Below are positions 55,697-64,000 of a stretch of 64,000 nt of DNA, piece after piece (the first letter of the stretch is position 1; every line of letters starts with the position of its first letter). Source of the stretch: a virus; IMG/VR virus record IMGVR_UViG_3300046812_000216, positions 1-64,000 of that record, one strand, 5' to 3'. Below the pieces are notes generated by a model. The model made no database searches, was not told the origin of the DNA, and was given only the letters and a program-made list of their open reading frames with translations. Made by a program: the position numbers and the translations under genes.

Positions 55697-56562
55697 TGAC
55701 AAAACCGAAGGGCGAAGCGCCCAAAAACCCCGAAGAAGAGCTTGAGATCGACGACTCGGCCATCAAAAATCCGCCGAAGGTCGAGGAACCGCCGCACGAC
55801 GAGCCAGATCCGCTCGCCGAATTGCGCGCGCAACTCGATCAGGAGCGCGCCGCGCGCGTTTCGGCTGAACAGCGCGCCAATGAAGCCTCCCAGCAGGCCT
55901 ATCAGGCGCGAAGCGAGGCAGGCGACAGCCAGATGAACGTCGTCATCGGCGCCCTAGAGCGCGTCAAGGAGATGCAGGGCAACCTGAAGGAGGCTTTCAA
56001 GGCCGCCATCGCCGCCGACGACACCGATGCGCAGGCCGAGATCCAAATCGAGATCTCGAACAACGCCGCGCGGCTGCTTCAACTGGAAAACGGCCTCGAA
56101 TCGATGAAGCAGCAGCCGAAACCGGCTCCGCCTCGCATGATTCAGTCCGATCCGGTCGAATCTTTTGCCGCGCAACTGACGCCGCGCGCCGCCTCGTGGA
56201 TTCGGCGGCATCCGGAGTGCGTCACCGACCAAAAACTGTTCCAGAAGATGGTCGCGGCGCACAATATCGCGGTCGCCGACGACATCGAACTGGATTCCGA
56301 CGAATATTTCCGCACCGTCGAGGGCTTGCTGTTCAAAAAGCACAAAGCGCCGGTCCAAGACGACGAGGAATATGAAGATCCGACCGCTCAGGCCGCCCGG
56401 CGCGCTCCGCCTCCCGCCGCGCCTGTCGGCCGCACCTCCGGCAACGGGCGCACGGCCCAACTGTCGCCGGAAGAGCGCGAAATCGCTGAAAATTCCGGCC
56501 AGACCTACGAGGAATATGCCCGCAACAAGCAGGCGCTCAAGAAAGAGGGGAGGCTGCATTGA
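55696..56562 (+). CDS. Putative scaffold protein
   Basis: 288 aa, ATG overlapping the previous stop. Acidic, with a long coiled coil (LAELRAQLDQERAARVSAEQ, then RVKEMQGNLKEAFKAAIAAD) and a Pro/Ala-rich end (RRAPPPAAPVGRTSGNG, TYEEYARNKQALKKEGRLH). The composition and position before the major capsid gene are typical of scaffold proteins. No protease is evident nearby. Confidence 0.68.
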   Translation: MTKPKGEAPKNPEEELEIDDSAIKNPPKVEEPPHDEPDPLAELRAQLDQERAARVSAEQRANEASQQAYQARSEAGDSQMNVVIGALERVKEMQGNLKEAFKAAIAADDTDAQAEIQIEISNNAARLLQLENGLESMKQQPKPAPPRMIQSDPVESFAAQLTPRAASWIRRHPECVTDQKLFQKMVAAHNIAVADDIELDSDEYFRTVEGLLFKKHKAPVQDDEEYEDPTAQAARRAPPPAAPVGRTSGNGRTAQLSPEEREIAENSGQTYEEYARNKQALKKEGRLH

Positions 56563-57170
56563 CCAGCATGAAACGACCGCATCAGAGCATCTTCTCCAAG
56601 CCAGACCCGGAAGAGGAGCCCTTGCAGAACTACACCGACAGGAATCTCGAGGAAATCGCCGCGCGAGACAGCGCCGCGCCGCGTCCGCCGATGCGCGAGG
56701 CCAAGGCGTCCTCGGTCGAGAGAGCCAAGACCCGCGCCAAACAGGTGCGCGAGCACATCGTCTCGATGGACGAAGGCATCGACGAATTCTTCATCGATCC
56801 CGCCGTCATTCCGGAAGGCTGGGGCTACGAATGGAAGACCCAGTTCGTCATGGGCAAGGAGGAGCCCGCATATGCCGTGGCGCTGGCCCGCAAGGGCTGG
56901 GAGCCGGTTCCGGCCTCCAGACACCCGGAACTGATGCCGCGCGGCTCCAAGGACGTTTACGTGACCCGCAAGGGCATGATCCTGATGGAGCGCCCGCAGG
57001 AGCTTATCGACGAGGCTCGCGCCATCGAGGCGCGCCGCGCCAAACTTCAGGTGCGCAACAAGGAGGAGCAGCTTTCCGCCGCTCCGGCCGGTCAGTTCGA
57101 GCGGTCGAACAAGGATGAGCCGCTGACAAAACTCAGGAAGAGCTTCGAAGCGATGCCTATTCCGGAGTAA
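56559..57170 (+). CDS. Conserved capsid-region protein
   Basis: 203 aa, TTG start overlapping the previous stop (TTGA). VPASRHPELMPRGSKDVYVT, then RKGMILMERPQELIDEARAI, is a pattern recurring beside capsid genes in related phages. Probably an assembly or minor head protein. Confidence 0.65.
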   Translation: MTSMKRPHQSIFSKPDPEEEPLQNYTDRNLEEIAARDSAAPRPPMREAKASSVERAKTRAKQVREHIVSMDEGIDEFFIDPAVIPEGWGYEWKTQFVMGKEEPAYAVALARKGWEPVPASRHPELMPRGSKDVYVTRKGMILMERPQELIDEARAIEARRAKLQVRNKEEQLSAAPAGQFERSNKDEPLTKLRKSFEAMPIPE

Positions 57171-57189
57171 GTGGGAAATATCTTCCCAC
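57171..57189 (+). other. Hairpin after stop
   Basis: Stem GTGGGAA/TTCCCAC with a 5-base loop starts right after the 203-aa gene's stop. No U-run follows; it may protect the upstream RNA 3' end. Confidence 0.45.
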
Positions 57190-57195
57190 TGTTAT

Positions 57196-57224
57196 CAGGG
57201 GTCTGACTGGCCCCTGTTTACTTT
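57196..57224 (+). terminator. Terminator before the capsid promoter
   Basis: Stem CAGGGG/CCCCTG, 9-base loop, then TTTACTTT. It separates the scaffold transcript from the capsid transcript. Confidence 0.65.
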
Positions 57225-57244
57225 CGCAAAAACGAGACTATTAT
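57217..57244 (+). promoter_or_regulatory. Candidate promoter for capsid genes
   Basis: TTTACT (57217-57222), 16-base spacer, TATTAT (57239-57244). It directly follows the terminator and lies ~95 bases before the next start, so capsid genes may have independent, high expression. Confidence 0.5.
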
Positions 57245-57340
57245 CCGGCCAGAGCCTCCCCGGCGGAGGCGGATAAATTCCCCCGGTTTCTGAATCGCCC
57301 CGGCGCGCGATGATGGGCCTCCTGCAAAGGAGTTCGCATC

Positions 57341-57946
57341 ATGGCGAACATTAATGCTCCATTCGGATTCCGTCAGTCCGCCGGTCTTGGCTCCGCCCCG
57401 ACCTACGAGCAAATCACCGCTTTCATCACGGCTGGCGCAGGCGCGATCTATTACGGCGACCCTGTCACGCCGTTGGCCGATGGCTCGGTCGCTCAGGCGA
57501 TCACCTCCGGCGCGACGCCCAACCTCACCACCAATCTGGTCAGCGGCATCTTTCAGGGCTGCAAATACCTTTCCACCTCGCAGAAACGCACCGTCTGGTC
57601 GAACTACTATCCCGGCGGCGGCGACCCGGTCGCGGGCTCCATCGAAGCCTATGTCGTCAACGACCCCAACGCCCAGTTCATCGTCCAGACCGATTCGACC
57701 GGCGCGACCCTTGCCGACATCAACGCCACCTACGGCTTCAACATCGGCACCGGCAACGCGGCCAACGGCCTGTCTGGAGCTTATCTGGTCATCGCCAACG
57801 GCAATGTCGCCAATATGCAATTCCGCGTCACTGGCGTTGTTAATTTCCCGCCCAGCGCGCCGGGGACGCTGGCGAACGGCCAGCCCTATGACTGGGTCAC
57901 CGTCGCCTTCAGCGCCGTCCAGAGCAGAAATTTCACGGGCGTGTAA
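57341..57946 (+). CDS. Putative capsid decoration/stabilisation protein
   Basis: 201 aa with a very strong aaggag site. MANINAPFGFRQSAGLGSAP is a typical opening for head proteins near the major capsid gene. Beta-rich throughout (KRTVWSNYYPGGGDPVAGSI, then AYLVIANGNVANMQFRVTGV). Probably a head decoration or cement protein. Confidence 0.62.
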   Translation: MANINAPFGFRQSAGLGSAPTYEQITAFITAGAGAIYYGDPVTPLADGSVAQAITSGATPNLTTNLVSGIFQGCKYLSTSQKRTVWSNYYPGGGDPVAGSIEAYVVNDPNAQFIVQTDSTGATLADINATYGFNIGTGNAANGLSGAYLVIANGNVANMQFRVTGVVNFPPSAPGTLANGQPYDWVTVAFSAVQSRNFTGV

Positions 57947-58001
57947 TCACGGTCAAGGGCGCGCGAGCGCCTAAAGGAACCTTTTTCAGGAGTGAACCAA
58001 A

Positions 58002-58916
58002 ATGGCCGTCAATCTGTCCGCCATCAAAGACCTTCTCCTCCCCGGCCTGCGCGGGATTGAAGGCAAATACGAGATGATCCCGTCGCAATACGACAAGATC
58101 TTCACCAAGCACAATTCGAAGCTGGCGCTGGAGCGCACGGCCGAGATGCGCTACCTCGGCCTCGCCCAGTTGAAGACTGAGGGCGGCCAGACCTCGTTCG
58201 ACAACGGCGCTGGCGAGCGCTACGTCTACAATCAGGAGCACACCGAAATCGGCCTCGGCTATGCGATCACCCGCAAGGCCATCGACGACAACCTCTACAA
58301 GACCCAATTCCACCCGTCGAACCTCGGCCTGATCGAATCCTTCCAGCAGACCAAGGAAATCTACGGCGCCAACATCCTGAACACAGCGACGACCTACAAC
58401 GCCAACATCGGCGGCGACGGCAAGGCGCTCTGCGACCCGTCCCACCCCATCGACGGCAATACGGTCGGCAACATGCCCGCCGTTCAGGTCGATATCAACG
58501 AGGCGACATTGCTCAACAGCATGATCGCCGTCCGCACCAACTTCCGCGATCAGGCCGGATTGAAGGTGTTCGCGCGCGCCAAGAAGCTGATCGTGCCGCC
58601 CCAGTTGGAGCCGGTCGCAATCCGCCTCACCAAGACGGAGCTTCGGCCCGGCACAGCAGATAATGATGTCAACGCAATTTTGACCACGGCCGGAGGGCTC
58701 CCCGAAGGCTATTTGGTCAATGATTTCTTGACCTCGATGTTCGCTTGGTTCCTTCTCACCAATATTGACGGCCTGTCATTCATGGAGAGAATTAAGTTCG
58801 AAACGGATATGCAAGTCGATTTCGTTACAGACAACTTGCTGGTCAAGGGATATGAGCGTTATAGCTTCGGTTATTACAACTGGAGATCTATCTACGGCAA
58901 CTTCCCGACCTCGTAA
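58002..58916 (+). CDS. Major capsid protein
   Basis: 304 aa, aggag upstream. YEMIPSQYDKIFTKHNSKLA, then GAGERYVYNQEHTEIGLGYA, AITRKAIDDNLYKT, resembles the Mu gpT-like/HK97-fold major head proteins. MERIKFETDMQVDFVTDNLL, then YERYSFGYYNWRSIYG, gives the usual C-terminal strand pair. Strong ribosome site, own promoter upstream and head genes around it support the call. Confidence 0.82.
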   Translation: MAVNLSAIKDLLLPGLRGIEGKYEMIPSQYDKIFTKHNSKLALERTAEMRYLGLAQLKTEGGQTSFDNGAGERYVYNQEHTEIGLGYAITRKAIDDNLYKTQFHPSNLGLIESFQQTKEIYGANILNTATTYNANIGGDGKALCDPSHPIDGNTVGNMPAVQVDINEATLLNSMIAVRTNFRDQAGLKVFARAKKLIVPPQLEPVAIRLTKTELRPGTADNDVNAILTTAGGLPEGYLVNDFLTSMFAWFLLTNIDGLSFMERIKFETDMQVDFVTDNLLVKGYERYSFGYYNWRSIYGNFPTS

Positions 58917-58937
58917 TACTGGCTCAGGAGACAGCAC

Positions 58938-59405
58938 ATGGGTGCGACACACTTCACGGGGCCGGTTATCACGGGCGACCTTTCCCAAGGTCAGGTAGGC
59001 GGTCCAAATCAAGGCTTCATCGAGTCCTATCAGGATATCATCATCCTGAACCCCGGACCCGGCAATCAGGACTACGTGCTCAACATCCCGGCTGGCTCGG
59101 TGATCATGGGCTTCGAAGTTGCGACGTTCACGGCTTGGAACAACGCCACTTCCGCCACGATGCTTCTTGGAAAGACAGTCGGTGGCTCGGAATATGCCAC
59201 CGTCACCGACCTGAAAGCGGCGGCTCCGTTCCCGGCGATGGTTCAGAACGCTGCGCAGATTGCCGCCCAGCGCGGATACACAGCGCTTGGCGTGGCTGCG
59301 CCGGTCACTGGGCCGATCAATATTCGCGTCACTTCCGTTGGCGCTGGCACCGCTGGTTCAGCGCTGGTGTCCGTCCACTATGTCCAGACCACGTCATCGA
59401 GCTAA
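58938..59405 (+). CDS. Head-associated protein
   Basis: 155 aa with aggag upstream. Beta-rich: YVLNIPAGSVIMGFEVATFT, then GPINIRVTSVGAGTAGSALV. Probably a head fibre or decoration protein following the capsid gene. Confidence 0.6.
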   Translation: MGATHFTGPVITGDLSQGQVGGPNQGFIESYQDIIILNPGPGNQDYVLNIPAGSVIMGFEVATFTAWNNATSATMLLGKTVGGSEYATVTDLKAAAPFPAMVQNAAQIAAQRGYTALGVAAPVTGPINIRVTSVGAGTAGSALVSVHYVQTTSSS

Positions 59406-59417
59406 GGGGCGCCTGAC

Positions 59418-59723
59418 ATGAAAACAACTGCACGCAAATTCGGCGGCCCGACCAAGGGCGACGAGGTCGAGAAGAAAGACATGAAAAACAAGGAAATGTC
59501 TCACTCCGAGAAGGAGAGCGAGATCCACGGCGAAGCCGACGCCATGAGCGCCAAGAAGGGCAAGAAGAAACAGGTCGGAGGCCCGGTTGGCGCGACAGCG
59601 CGCAAGCATGGCGGCCGGGCGGCGAGAGCCAGCGGCGGCGGATGCGAGTCGAACCCGTTCACCTCGGCGCGAGCCGGGACTGCGGCGCCGGGCAGGAAGC
59701 TGCAAAAGACCACGATGGACTAA
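59418..59723 (+). CDS. Lys/Gly-rich small protein
   Basis: 101 aa. Basic and disordered (KFGGPTKGDEVEKKDMKNKE, then VGATARKHGGRAARASGGG). It shares the KHGGRAAR block with the protein at 52496. It could bind DNA or capsid surface; undecided. Confidence 0.6.
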   Translation: MKTTARKFGGPTKGDEVEKKDMKNKEMSHSEKESEIHGEADAMSAKKGKKKQVGGPVGATARKHGGRAARASGGGCESNPFTSARAGTAAPGRKLQKTTMD

Positions 59724-59740
59724 GCAGTCCGGTCTGAAAA

Positions 59741-59770
59741 CAGGGGCCGAAGTGGCCCCTGAACCTTATT
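59741..59770 (+). terminator. Terminator after the Lys/Gly-rich gene
   Basis: Perfect 8-bp stem CAGGGGCC/GGCCCCTG with a 5-base loop, then AACCTTATTT. Confidence 0.65.
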
Positions 59771-59782
59771 TGGGAGCACGCC

Positions 59783-60445
59783 ATGGGCCGTCCGATTGTC
59801 GTCACCGCCGCGCCGCTCGCCGCAGCCGTCGCCAATGGCATCGTCCTATCGACGGCTCCGCCGCTTGGTGTCGTGCCTCTGACAGGCTCCAAGGTGGTCA
59901 ATGGCGTCGCCGTGCTCGATCAGGCCCGCCAGATCGCCTTCGCCTCCACCGGCAACAATTCCAACACCACCTTCACGATCACCGGCACTGACGCCTTTGG
60001 CGCGCCGCAGAGCGAGGCCGTGGTCGGCGGCAACATCGCCACGGTCGTCACCACCAAGAATTACAAGACGGTCACTTCGATCACCAGTTCAGCCGCGAGC
60101 GTCGCGGGCCTGACGGTCGGCACCAACTCCAGCCCGGCGATCACATCGTCCGGCTGGGTGCGCTTCGACACTTGGAACATGGCTGGCGTCGCCCTTCAGG
60201 TGACCGCCAACGGCACCGTCAATTACACGGTGCAGCAGACCCTCGACGACCCCAACAGCCCGACTGATCCAGTCCTCCCGGCGAACGTGACGTGGGTGGC
60301 GCATCCCGACGCCACGCTGGTCGGCGCGACAACATCGCTACAAGGCAATTATGCCTACACGCCGACCTTCGCGCGCGTGCTGCTCAACAGCGGCACCGGC
60401 ACGGTCACCGCGACCTTCATCCAGCCAGACAGCGGAAACTACTGA
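59783..60445 (+). CDS. Virion protein, beta-rich
   Basis: 220 aa. PIVVTAAPLAAAVANGIVLS, then VNGVAVLDQARQIAFASTGN, NTTFTITGTDAFGAPQSEAV. Thr/Val/Gly-rich, all-beta composition; probably a head or tail surface protein between capsid and adaptor genes. Family unknown. Confidence 0.6.
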   Translation: MGRPIVVTAAPLAAAVANGIVLSTAPPLGVVPLTGSKVVNGVAVLDQARQIAFASTGNNSNTTFTITGTDAFGAPQSEAVVGGNIATVVTTKNYKTVTSITSSAASVAGLTVGTNSSPAITSSGWVRFDTWNMAGVALQVTANGTVNYTVQQTLDDPNSPTDPVLPANVTWVAHPDATLVGATTSLQGNYAYTPTFARVLLNSGTGTVTATFIQPDSGNY

Positions 60446-60636
60446 TGGCGAACCAAGGGCTCTCGAACGGTAAGCACAAGCTGGCCTCGTCGCCCGGCCT
60501 CGCGAGCTTCAAGGGATTGGGCAACAGCATAGGGTTTGGAAGCCTCGTTCTGGTTCCTGCGGAAAAATCCGTTACTATGAAAACGGAACCAAAAGGAGCG
60601 CACGATGCCCCTCGGCGGAAACAGTGGAACATATAG
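60445..60636 (+). CDS. Small hypothetical protein (63 aa)
   Basis: ATG overlaps the preceding stop (TGATG). MANQGLSNGKHKLASSPGLA, then FKGLGNSIGFGSLVLVPAEK. The last 32 bases overlap the adaptor gene. Coding status moderate. Confidence 0.48.
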   Translation: MANQGLSNGKHKLASSPGLASFKGLGNSIGFGSLVLVPAEKSVTMKTEPKGAHDAPRRKQWNI

Positions 60637-61300
60637 CTACGCGCCCGGCCTAGGCGACATCGTCCTCTATTCCTACGGCCTCTGCGGCGTCAGGCGCACC
60701 CAGATCCTCCAAGAGCACATGCAGGACGCCCACATGGCGTCGAACCTGTTGCTGGCCGACTGGAGCCTCAAGGGCATCAATCTCTGGCAAGTGGACAAGA
60801 TCGAGATCGACCTCGTCGAGGGCCAATCCACCTACAACCTCGATCCCGACATCGTCGTCATGCTGGACACCTACGTGACGACTGGCGCGCCCGAAGCTCT
60901 GATCGACCGCATCATCTTGCCGGTCGGCCGCACAGAATATGCCAGCTATCCCAACAAGGAGCAGCAGGGCTTCCCCACCGTCTTCTGGATGAACCGCCAG
61001 CTTGCGCCCACCGTGAGCCTGTGGCCGGTCCCCAACGGCGAGCAGCCGACCATGGTGTCCTATGTGCTGCGGCAGGCGCAGGACGCCGATTTTGACAACG
61101 CCCAGACCCCGGCGATCCCCAATGTCTGGCTCAACGCCTTTGCTGTCGGCCTTGCCGAGAAGCTGGCGATGTCGTGGGCGCCGGAGCGCCTCGCCTTCCT
61201 GTCCGGCGCAGCCAAGGCGGCCTATGACGCCGCAGCCGCCAACAACGTCGAAACCGCGCAGCAATACATCGCGCCGCAACTCGGCGGCTATTACAGGTGA
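60605..61300 (+). CDS. Head-tail adaptor protein (short-tail type)
   Basis: 231 aa with a strong aaaaggag site. DIVLYSYGLCGVRRTQILQE, then ADWSLKGINLWQVDKIEIDL, VEGQSTYNLDPDIVVMLDTY. This helix-then-beta pattern is typical of the adaptor that caps the portal in SU10/phiEco32-like and T7-like phages. It sits between head and fibre genes. Confidence 0.7.
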   Translation: MPLGGNSGTYSYAPGLGDIVLYSYGLCGVRRTQILQEHMQDAHMASNLLLADWSLKGINLWQVDKIEIDLVEGQSTYNLDPDIVVMLDTYVTTGAPEALIDRIILPVGRTEYASYPNKEQQGFPTVFWMNRQLAPTVSLWPVPNGEQPTMVSYVLRQAQDADFDNAQTPAIPNVWLNAFAVGLAEKLAMSWAPERLAFLSGAAKAAYDAAAANNVETAQQYIAPQLGGYYR

Positions 61301-61310
61301 GGATCGAGCC

Positions 61311-61814
61311 GTGGGCTATGCGTCAAAGCTCGGCAGAGCCAAGATCAGTTCCAAGAGCCCGCAGGCCGCAGCCGTATGCGACCGCTGCGGCGGCGTCTTC
61401 AACCACGTCGATCTCCAATGGCAGATGGACTGGGCAGGCGCGGCGCTGATCAACAAGCGCCTGCTGGTCTGCCACGCCTGCCTCGACGACCCCCAGCAGC
61501 AATTGCGCGCCATTGTCGTTCCGGCCGACCCGATGCCGATCATGAACCCGCGCGTGCAGGACTATCGACTGGCGGAAAGGAACGCCCGGCAGGCCAGCGG
61601 CTACAACACGGTCGATAAGCGCACCGGAATTCCGATCCCCGGCGGGCCGACCCGCACCACGCAAGTTGACGACACCCGCGTCACGCAGCAGACCGGCGAG
61701 CCGCCGGGCGGCCTGAATCAACGTCCCGGCACCGATCCAAATGCGCCGGGCAATAGCGATCCGGGCCTGCCCTACGACAATGTGGATGTTCCAAACACGG
61801 GGCCGCTCAAATAA
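61311..61814 (+). CDS. Zinc-ribbon phage structural-region protein
   Basis: 167 aa, GTG start with gagga upstream. [20 protein letters not shown] and [20 protein letters not shown] form a CxxC...CxxC ribbon, followed by [18 protein letters not shown]. The C-terminal third is Pro/Gly-rich and disordered. This family commonly follows adaptor genes; role probably in tail assembly. Confidence 0.68.
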   Translation: MGYASKLGRAKISSKSPQAAAVCDRCGGVFNHVDLQWQMDWAGAALINKRLLVCHACLDDPQQQLRAIVVPADPMPIMNPRVQDYRLAERNARQASGYNTVDKRTGIPIPGGPTRTTQVDDTRVTQQTGEPPGGLNQRPGTDPNAPGNSDPGLPYDNVDVPNTGPLK

Positions 61815-63637
61815 TGGCAAACGTCCAAATCCCCAACCTCCCCGTCGCCTTGTCGCTTTCCGGCGACGAATCAATCGAGATTGTGCAGGGCGGCGCCTCG
61901 ATGCGCGCCACCACGCAGCAAATGGCCGACTTGTCCACGAAAGGTCCGGTAGGCCCGCCGGGGCCGACAGGACCAACGGGGCCGACAGGACCAACGGGGC
62001 CGACAGGACCGCAAGGCGCGCCGGGCGCCGCAGGCAATCCCGGCGGAACGGCTGGTCAGGTCCAATACAACAATGCTGGCACTTTCGCCGGATTTACGAT
62101 GAGCGGCGATGGCACGCTGGTCGCTTCGACCGGCGTCATCACGGTCACCAAGACCGGCGGCGTGAATTTCGGCCCCTACGCCACGGCGCTGACGCTCCCT
62201 GTGTTCACCAGCGGCGCGGCTGGCGTGGTCCCTGCGTCAGGCGGCGGCACCGCCAACTTCATGCGCGCGGATGGCGCGTGGGCTCCTCCTTCGGCCTCGA
62301 CGGCGGCTGGCGGCACCAATGGGCAGATTCAGGTTAACAGTTCCGGCTCGTTGGCTGGCGTGACGCAAAATGGAACGGGCCAGCCGGTCGGTTCTAACGG
62401 TGCTGCGAGCGTGGTTTTCGGGACGCCCGCCACCGTCAGCAGCGCCTCCGCCAACGCCGTGTTTTTTCTCGCCAAGTCCACGGGCGCGTTCAGCAATCTG
62501 GTGACAGGCCTTTCGAACAGCAATCCGCGCTGGAGCACGGTTCTTGGCGACTCCACGGCGGAATCCGGCTCCAACACCGGGTCTAATTTCGCCCTCACGC
62601 GCTATACCGATGCTGGCGGCGTCATCGACAACCCAATTTCAGTCAACCGCGCCACCGGGCAGGCGACATTCGCGCAGCCGATCAATGCGCCCGGTCTGGA
62701 CATGCGCAACCGGCTGATAAACGGTGATTTTCGTTTTGATCAGCGCAATAACTACGGAACAGTAACCCCCGTGGACGGAAATTTTGTAGCCGATAGGTGG
62801 AAGTTCAGCGCGTCACAGGCCAGCAAGCTTTCCTCGGCAGCAGTGAACAACAGCGGCCTTGCCTTGATTGGCGGCGAATTCCAGACTTATCTCGAAATGA
62901 CGGTGCTGTCTGCGGCCACGATTGTCACTGGCGATCACTTCGGCCTCTTCCAAATCATCGAAGGGGTTTACTGGTACGACCTTGGCTTTGGCTTGTCTGG
63001 CGCGAAGCCGGTAGCGTTCTCTTTCTGGGTCAACACCACCGTTACCGGCACGCATTCCGGGTCGATTCGGAATGATGACGCTTCCAGATCATACCCGTTC
63101 ACATTTTCGGTTCCGACAGCCAATGTATGGACAAAGATCGTCGTTCCCATAGCAGGGGATACCGGCTCGACATGGCAGGGGTTCACCAACGGGGCGGCGG
63201 CCATCTTTGCAATCAACCTCGGAGCCGGAGCGACATATCAAGCCCCAGCAGGCTTCTGGGGGAACGGCAACTACGTCGCGGCATCCGGCTCCGTCAACGT
63301 GGTGGCGAATGCGGCTGCGAAGTTCAGGATCACGGGTCTTCAAATTGAGCAGGGTTTGACAGCGACGGCGTTCGAAAGAAGGCCATATGCAGAAGAATTG
63401 CGGATGTGCCAAAGGTACTACCAACAAGTTGTGTTCCTTATTTTTAATGGAGCGTGGCCTACAGCACTTAACATACTATCTCTTAAAGTTACCATGCGCG
63501 TCCCACCTAATGTAACGGTATCTGCATTAGGTTCTGGCAGCGGGGCGGCGTTTGGTGTTAGTTCGGAATACATATACCAGAACGCAGCCAACTCCGTACC
63601 AACTACTGCAACACTGTTAATAAGCTCGGAGATGTGA
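61814..63637 (+). CDS. Tail fibre with collagen-like repeat
   Basis: 607 aa. Residues 1-40 ([20 protein letters not shown]) are an attachment motif shared with the next gene. Residues ~46-75 are Gly-X-Y repeats ([20 protein letters not shown]) encoded by an 18-base tandem repeat. A beta-rich shaft and a carbohydrate-binding-like C-terminal part follow ([20 protein letters not shown], then [20 protein letters not shown]). ATG overlaps the previous stop. Confidence 0.8.
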   Translation: MANVQIPNLPVALSLSGDESIEIVQGGASMRATTQQMADLSTKGPVGPPGPTGPTGPTGPTGPTGPQGAPGAAGNPGGTAGQVQYNNAGTFAGFTMSGDGTLVASTGVITVTKTGGVNFGPYATALTLPVFTSGAAGVVPASGGGTANFMRADGAWAPPSASTAAGGTNGQIQVNSSGSLAGVTQNGTGQPVGSNGAASVVFGTPATVSSASANAVFFLAKSTGAFSNLVTGLSNSNPRWSTVLGDSTAESGSNTGSNFALTRYTDAGGVIDNPISVNRATGQATFAQPINAPGLDMRNRLINGDFRFDQRNNYGTVTPVDGNFVADRWKFSASQASKLSSAAVNNSGLALIGGEFQTYLEMTVLSAATIVTGDHFGLFQIIEGVYWYDLGFGLSGAKPVAFSFWVNTTVTGTHSGSIRNDDASRSYPFTFSVPTANVWTKIVVPIAGDTGSTWQGFTNGAAAIFAINLGAGATYQAPAGFWGNGNYVAASGSVNVVANAAAKFRITGLQIEQGLTATAFERRPYAEELRMCQRYYQQVVFLIFNGAWPTALNILSLKVTMRVPPNVTVSALGSGSGAAFGVSSEYIYQNAANSVPTTATLLISSEM

Positions 63638-63638
63638 C

Positions 63639-64000
63639 ATGGATGCCGCAGACATCCTCAATCTCCCGGTCGCCACCTCCCTGTCCGGCGACGAATTCAT
63701 CGAGGTGGTTCAGGCCGGAACCCTTCACCGCGCCACGGTCAAGCATTTCAGCAAAAGGCTGCTTGAAGCCAACGGCCCTCTTCCGGGGGTTATTCTTCTG
63801 GACGGCCGGGAAGGCCCGCAGGGAGGCACAGGACCGGCAGGACCACCCGGCCCGCTAGGTCCACACGGGCCGCCCGGCGGCCCCGGCCCGCAGGGCGTCG
63901 CTGGCCCTCCGGGGCCAACTTTCATTCCGGCCTCCGGCGCCGTGATCCGCTCATGGTCGGTCTACGACAGCAATCGGCATTTGTTCAAGGAGCGCTATTT
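63639..64000 (+). CDS. Second tail fibre, collagen-like (3' partial)
   Basis: At least 120 aa, running off the right edge. ATG at 63639 follows the stop of the first fibre gene by 1 base. [20 protein letters not shown] matches the N-terminus of the preceding fibre, then Gly-Pro-rich collagen-like repeats near 72-102 ([20 protein letters not shown]). The C-terminus may be the S74 domain at the left edge of the window, but the join is not in this sequence. Confidence 0.75.
   Translation, partial: MDAADILNLPVATSLSGDEFIEVVQAGTLHRATVKHFSKRLLEANGPLPGVILLDGREGPQGGTGPAGPPGPLGPHGPPGGPGPQGVAGPPGPTFIPASGAVIRSWSVYDSNRHLFKERY

Noticed and set aside
57354-57974. 206-codon plus ORF overlapping the decoration gene
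   Set aside because: Ser/Arg/Pro-rich frame-shifted shadow; the frame from 57341 has the strong ribosome site and normal composition.
1-64000. Integrase, excisionase or attachment site
   Set aside because: No tyrosine or serine recombinase motif was seen in any translated gene; temperate life style is not supported within this window.
1-64000. Exact circular closure of the window
   Set aside because: Joining base 64000 to base 1 would not keep the reading frames of the two partial fibre genes in register, so sequence is missing between them.

Overview
The window is most of the genome of a tailed bacteriophage with podovirus-like gene content. It contains a terminase, a portal, a capsid module, short-tail adaptor/hub proteins, two very large ejection-type proteins and several tail fibres, but no tape measure, sheath or integrase that I can see. 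The host is probably an alphaproteobacterium. The phage carries relatives of two alphaproteobacterial regulators, GcrA (15.3-15.8 kb, minus) and GapR (41.4 kb, plus), and its base composition is GC-rich. The window starts inside one tail-fibre gene and ends inside another, so the fibre module spans the ends and the true genome is longer than 64 kb.

Layout. 1-15.3 kb (plus): end of an S74-type fibre, GH19 endolysin and holin candidate, an adaptor-like and a P22 gp10-like protein, small virion proteins, a GNAT acetyltransferase, 1928-aa and 800-aa ejection-type proteins, and a collar-domain fibre. 15.3-26.4 kb (minus): GcrA-like regulator, many small ATGA-coupled genes, MazG-like pyrophosphohydrolase, an SSB-like protein with a PD-(D/E)XK nuclease, two secreted proteins separated by a structured leader, and a 1.3-kb non-coding pentamer array. 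26.5-33.1 kb (plus): ribbon-helix-helix protein, MT-A70 methylase, RuvC-like resolvase, primase-polymerase/helicase, then an iteron-like cluster (candidate origin) and an HTH gene. 33.1-41.3 kb (minus): about 30 small genes, many of them tiny membrane or secreted proteins, several behind copies of one promoter type. 41.4-64 kb (plus): GapR-like protein, terminase, a Tad2 (anti-Thoeris) domain protein, portal, large virion proteins, GroES-like protein, scaffold, capsid, adaptors and collagen-like fibres.

How it fits together. The two plus-strand late blocks (41.4-64 kb and 0-15.3 kb) are continuous if the genome is circular or circularly permuted. The two minus-strand blocks look like early/host-takeover genes flanking a central plus-strand replication block. 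Converging blocks meet at 15.3 kb, where 3' ends overlap, and at 33.1 kb, where two related HTH genes overlap tail to tail over a strong terminator. The divergent promoter region is at 41.3-41.4 kb.

The most unusual items are: the hierarchical (GCCNN)n + GCCT array at 24.46-25.75 kb, with miniatures elsewhere; a run of four tandem 21-30 aa membrane ORFs at 36.1-36.5 kb; a tandem conserved structured RNA at 21.9-22.1 kb; the GGAAGTC iteron cluster downstream of the primase-helicase; and the Tad2 fusion. All family assignments are made from reading motifs, not from database searches.
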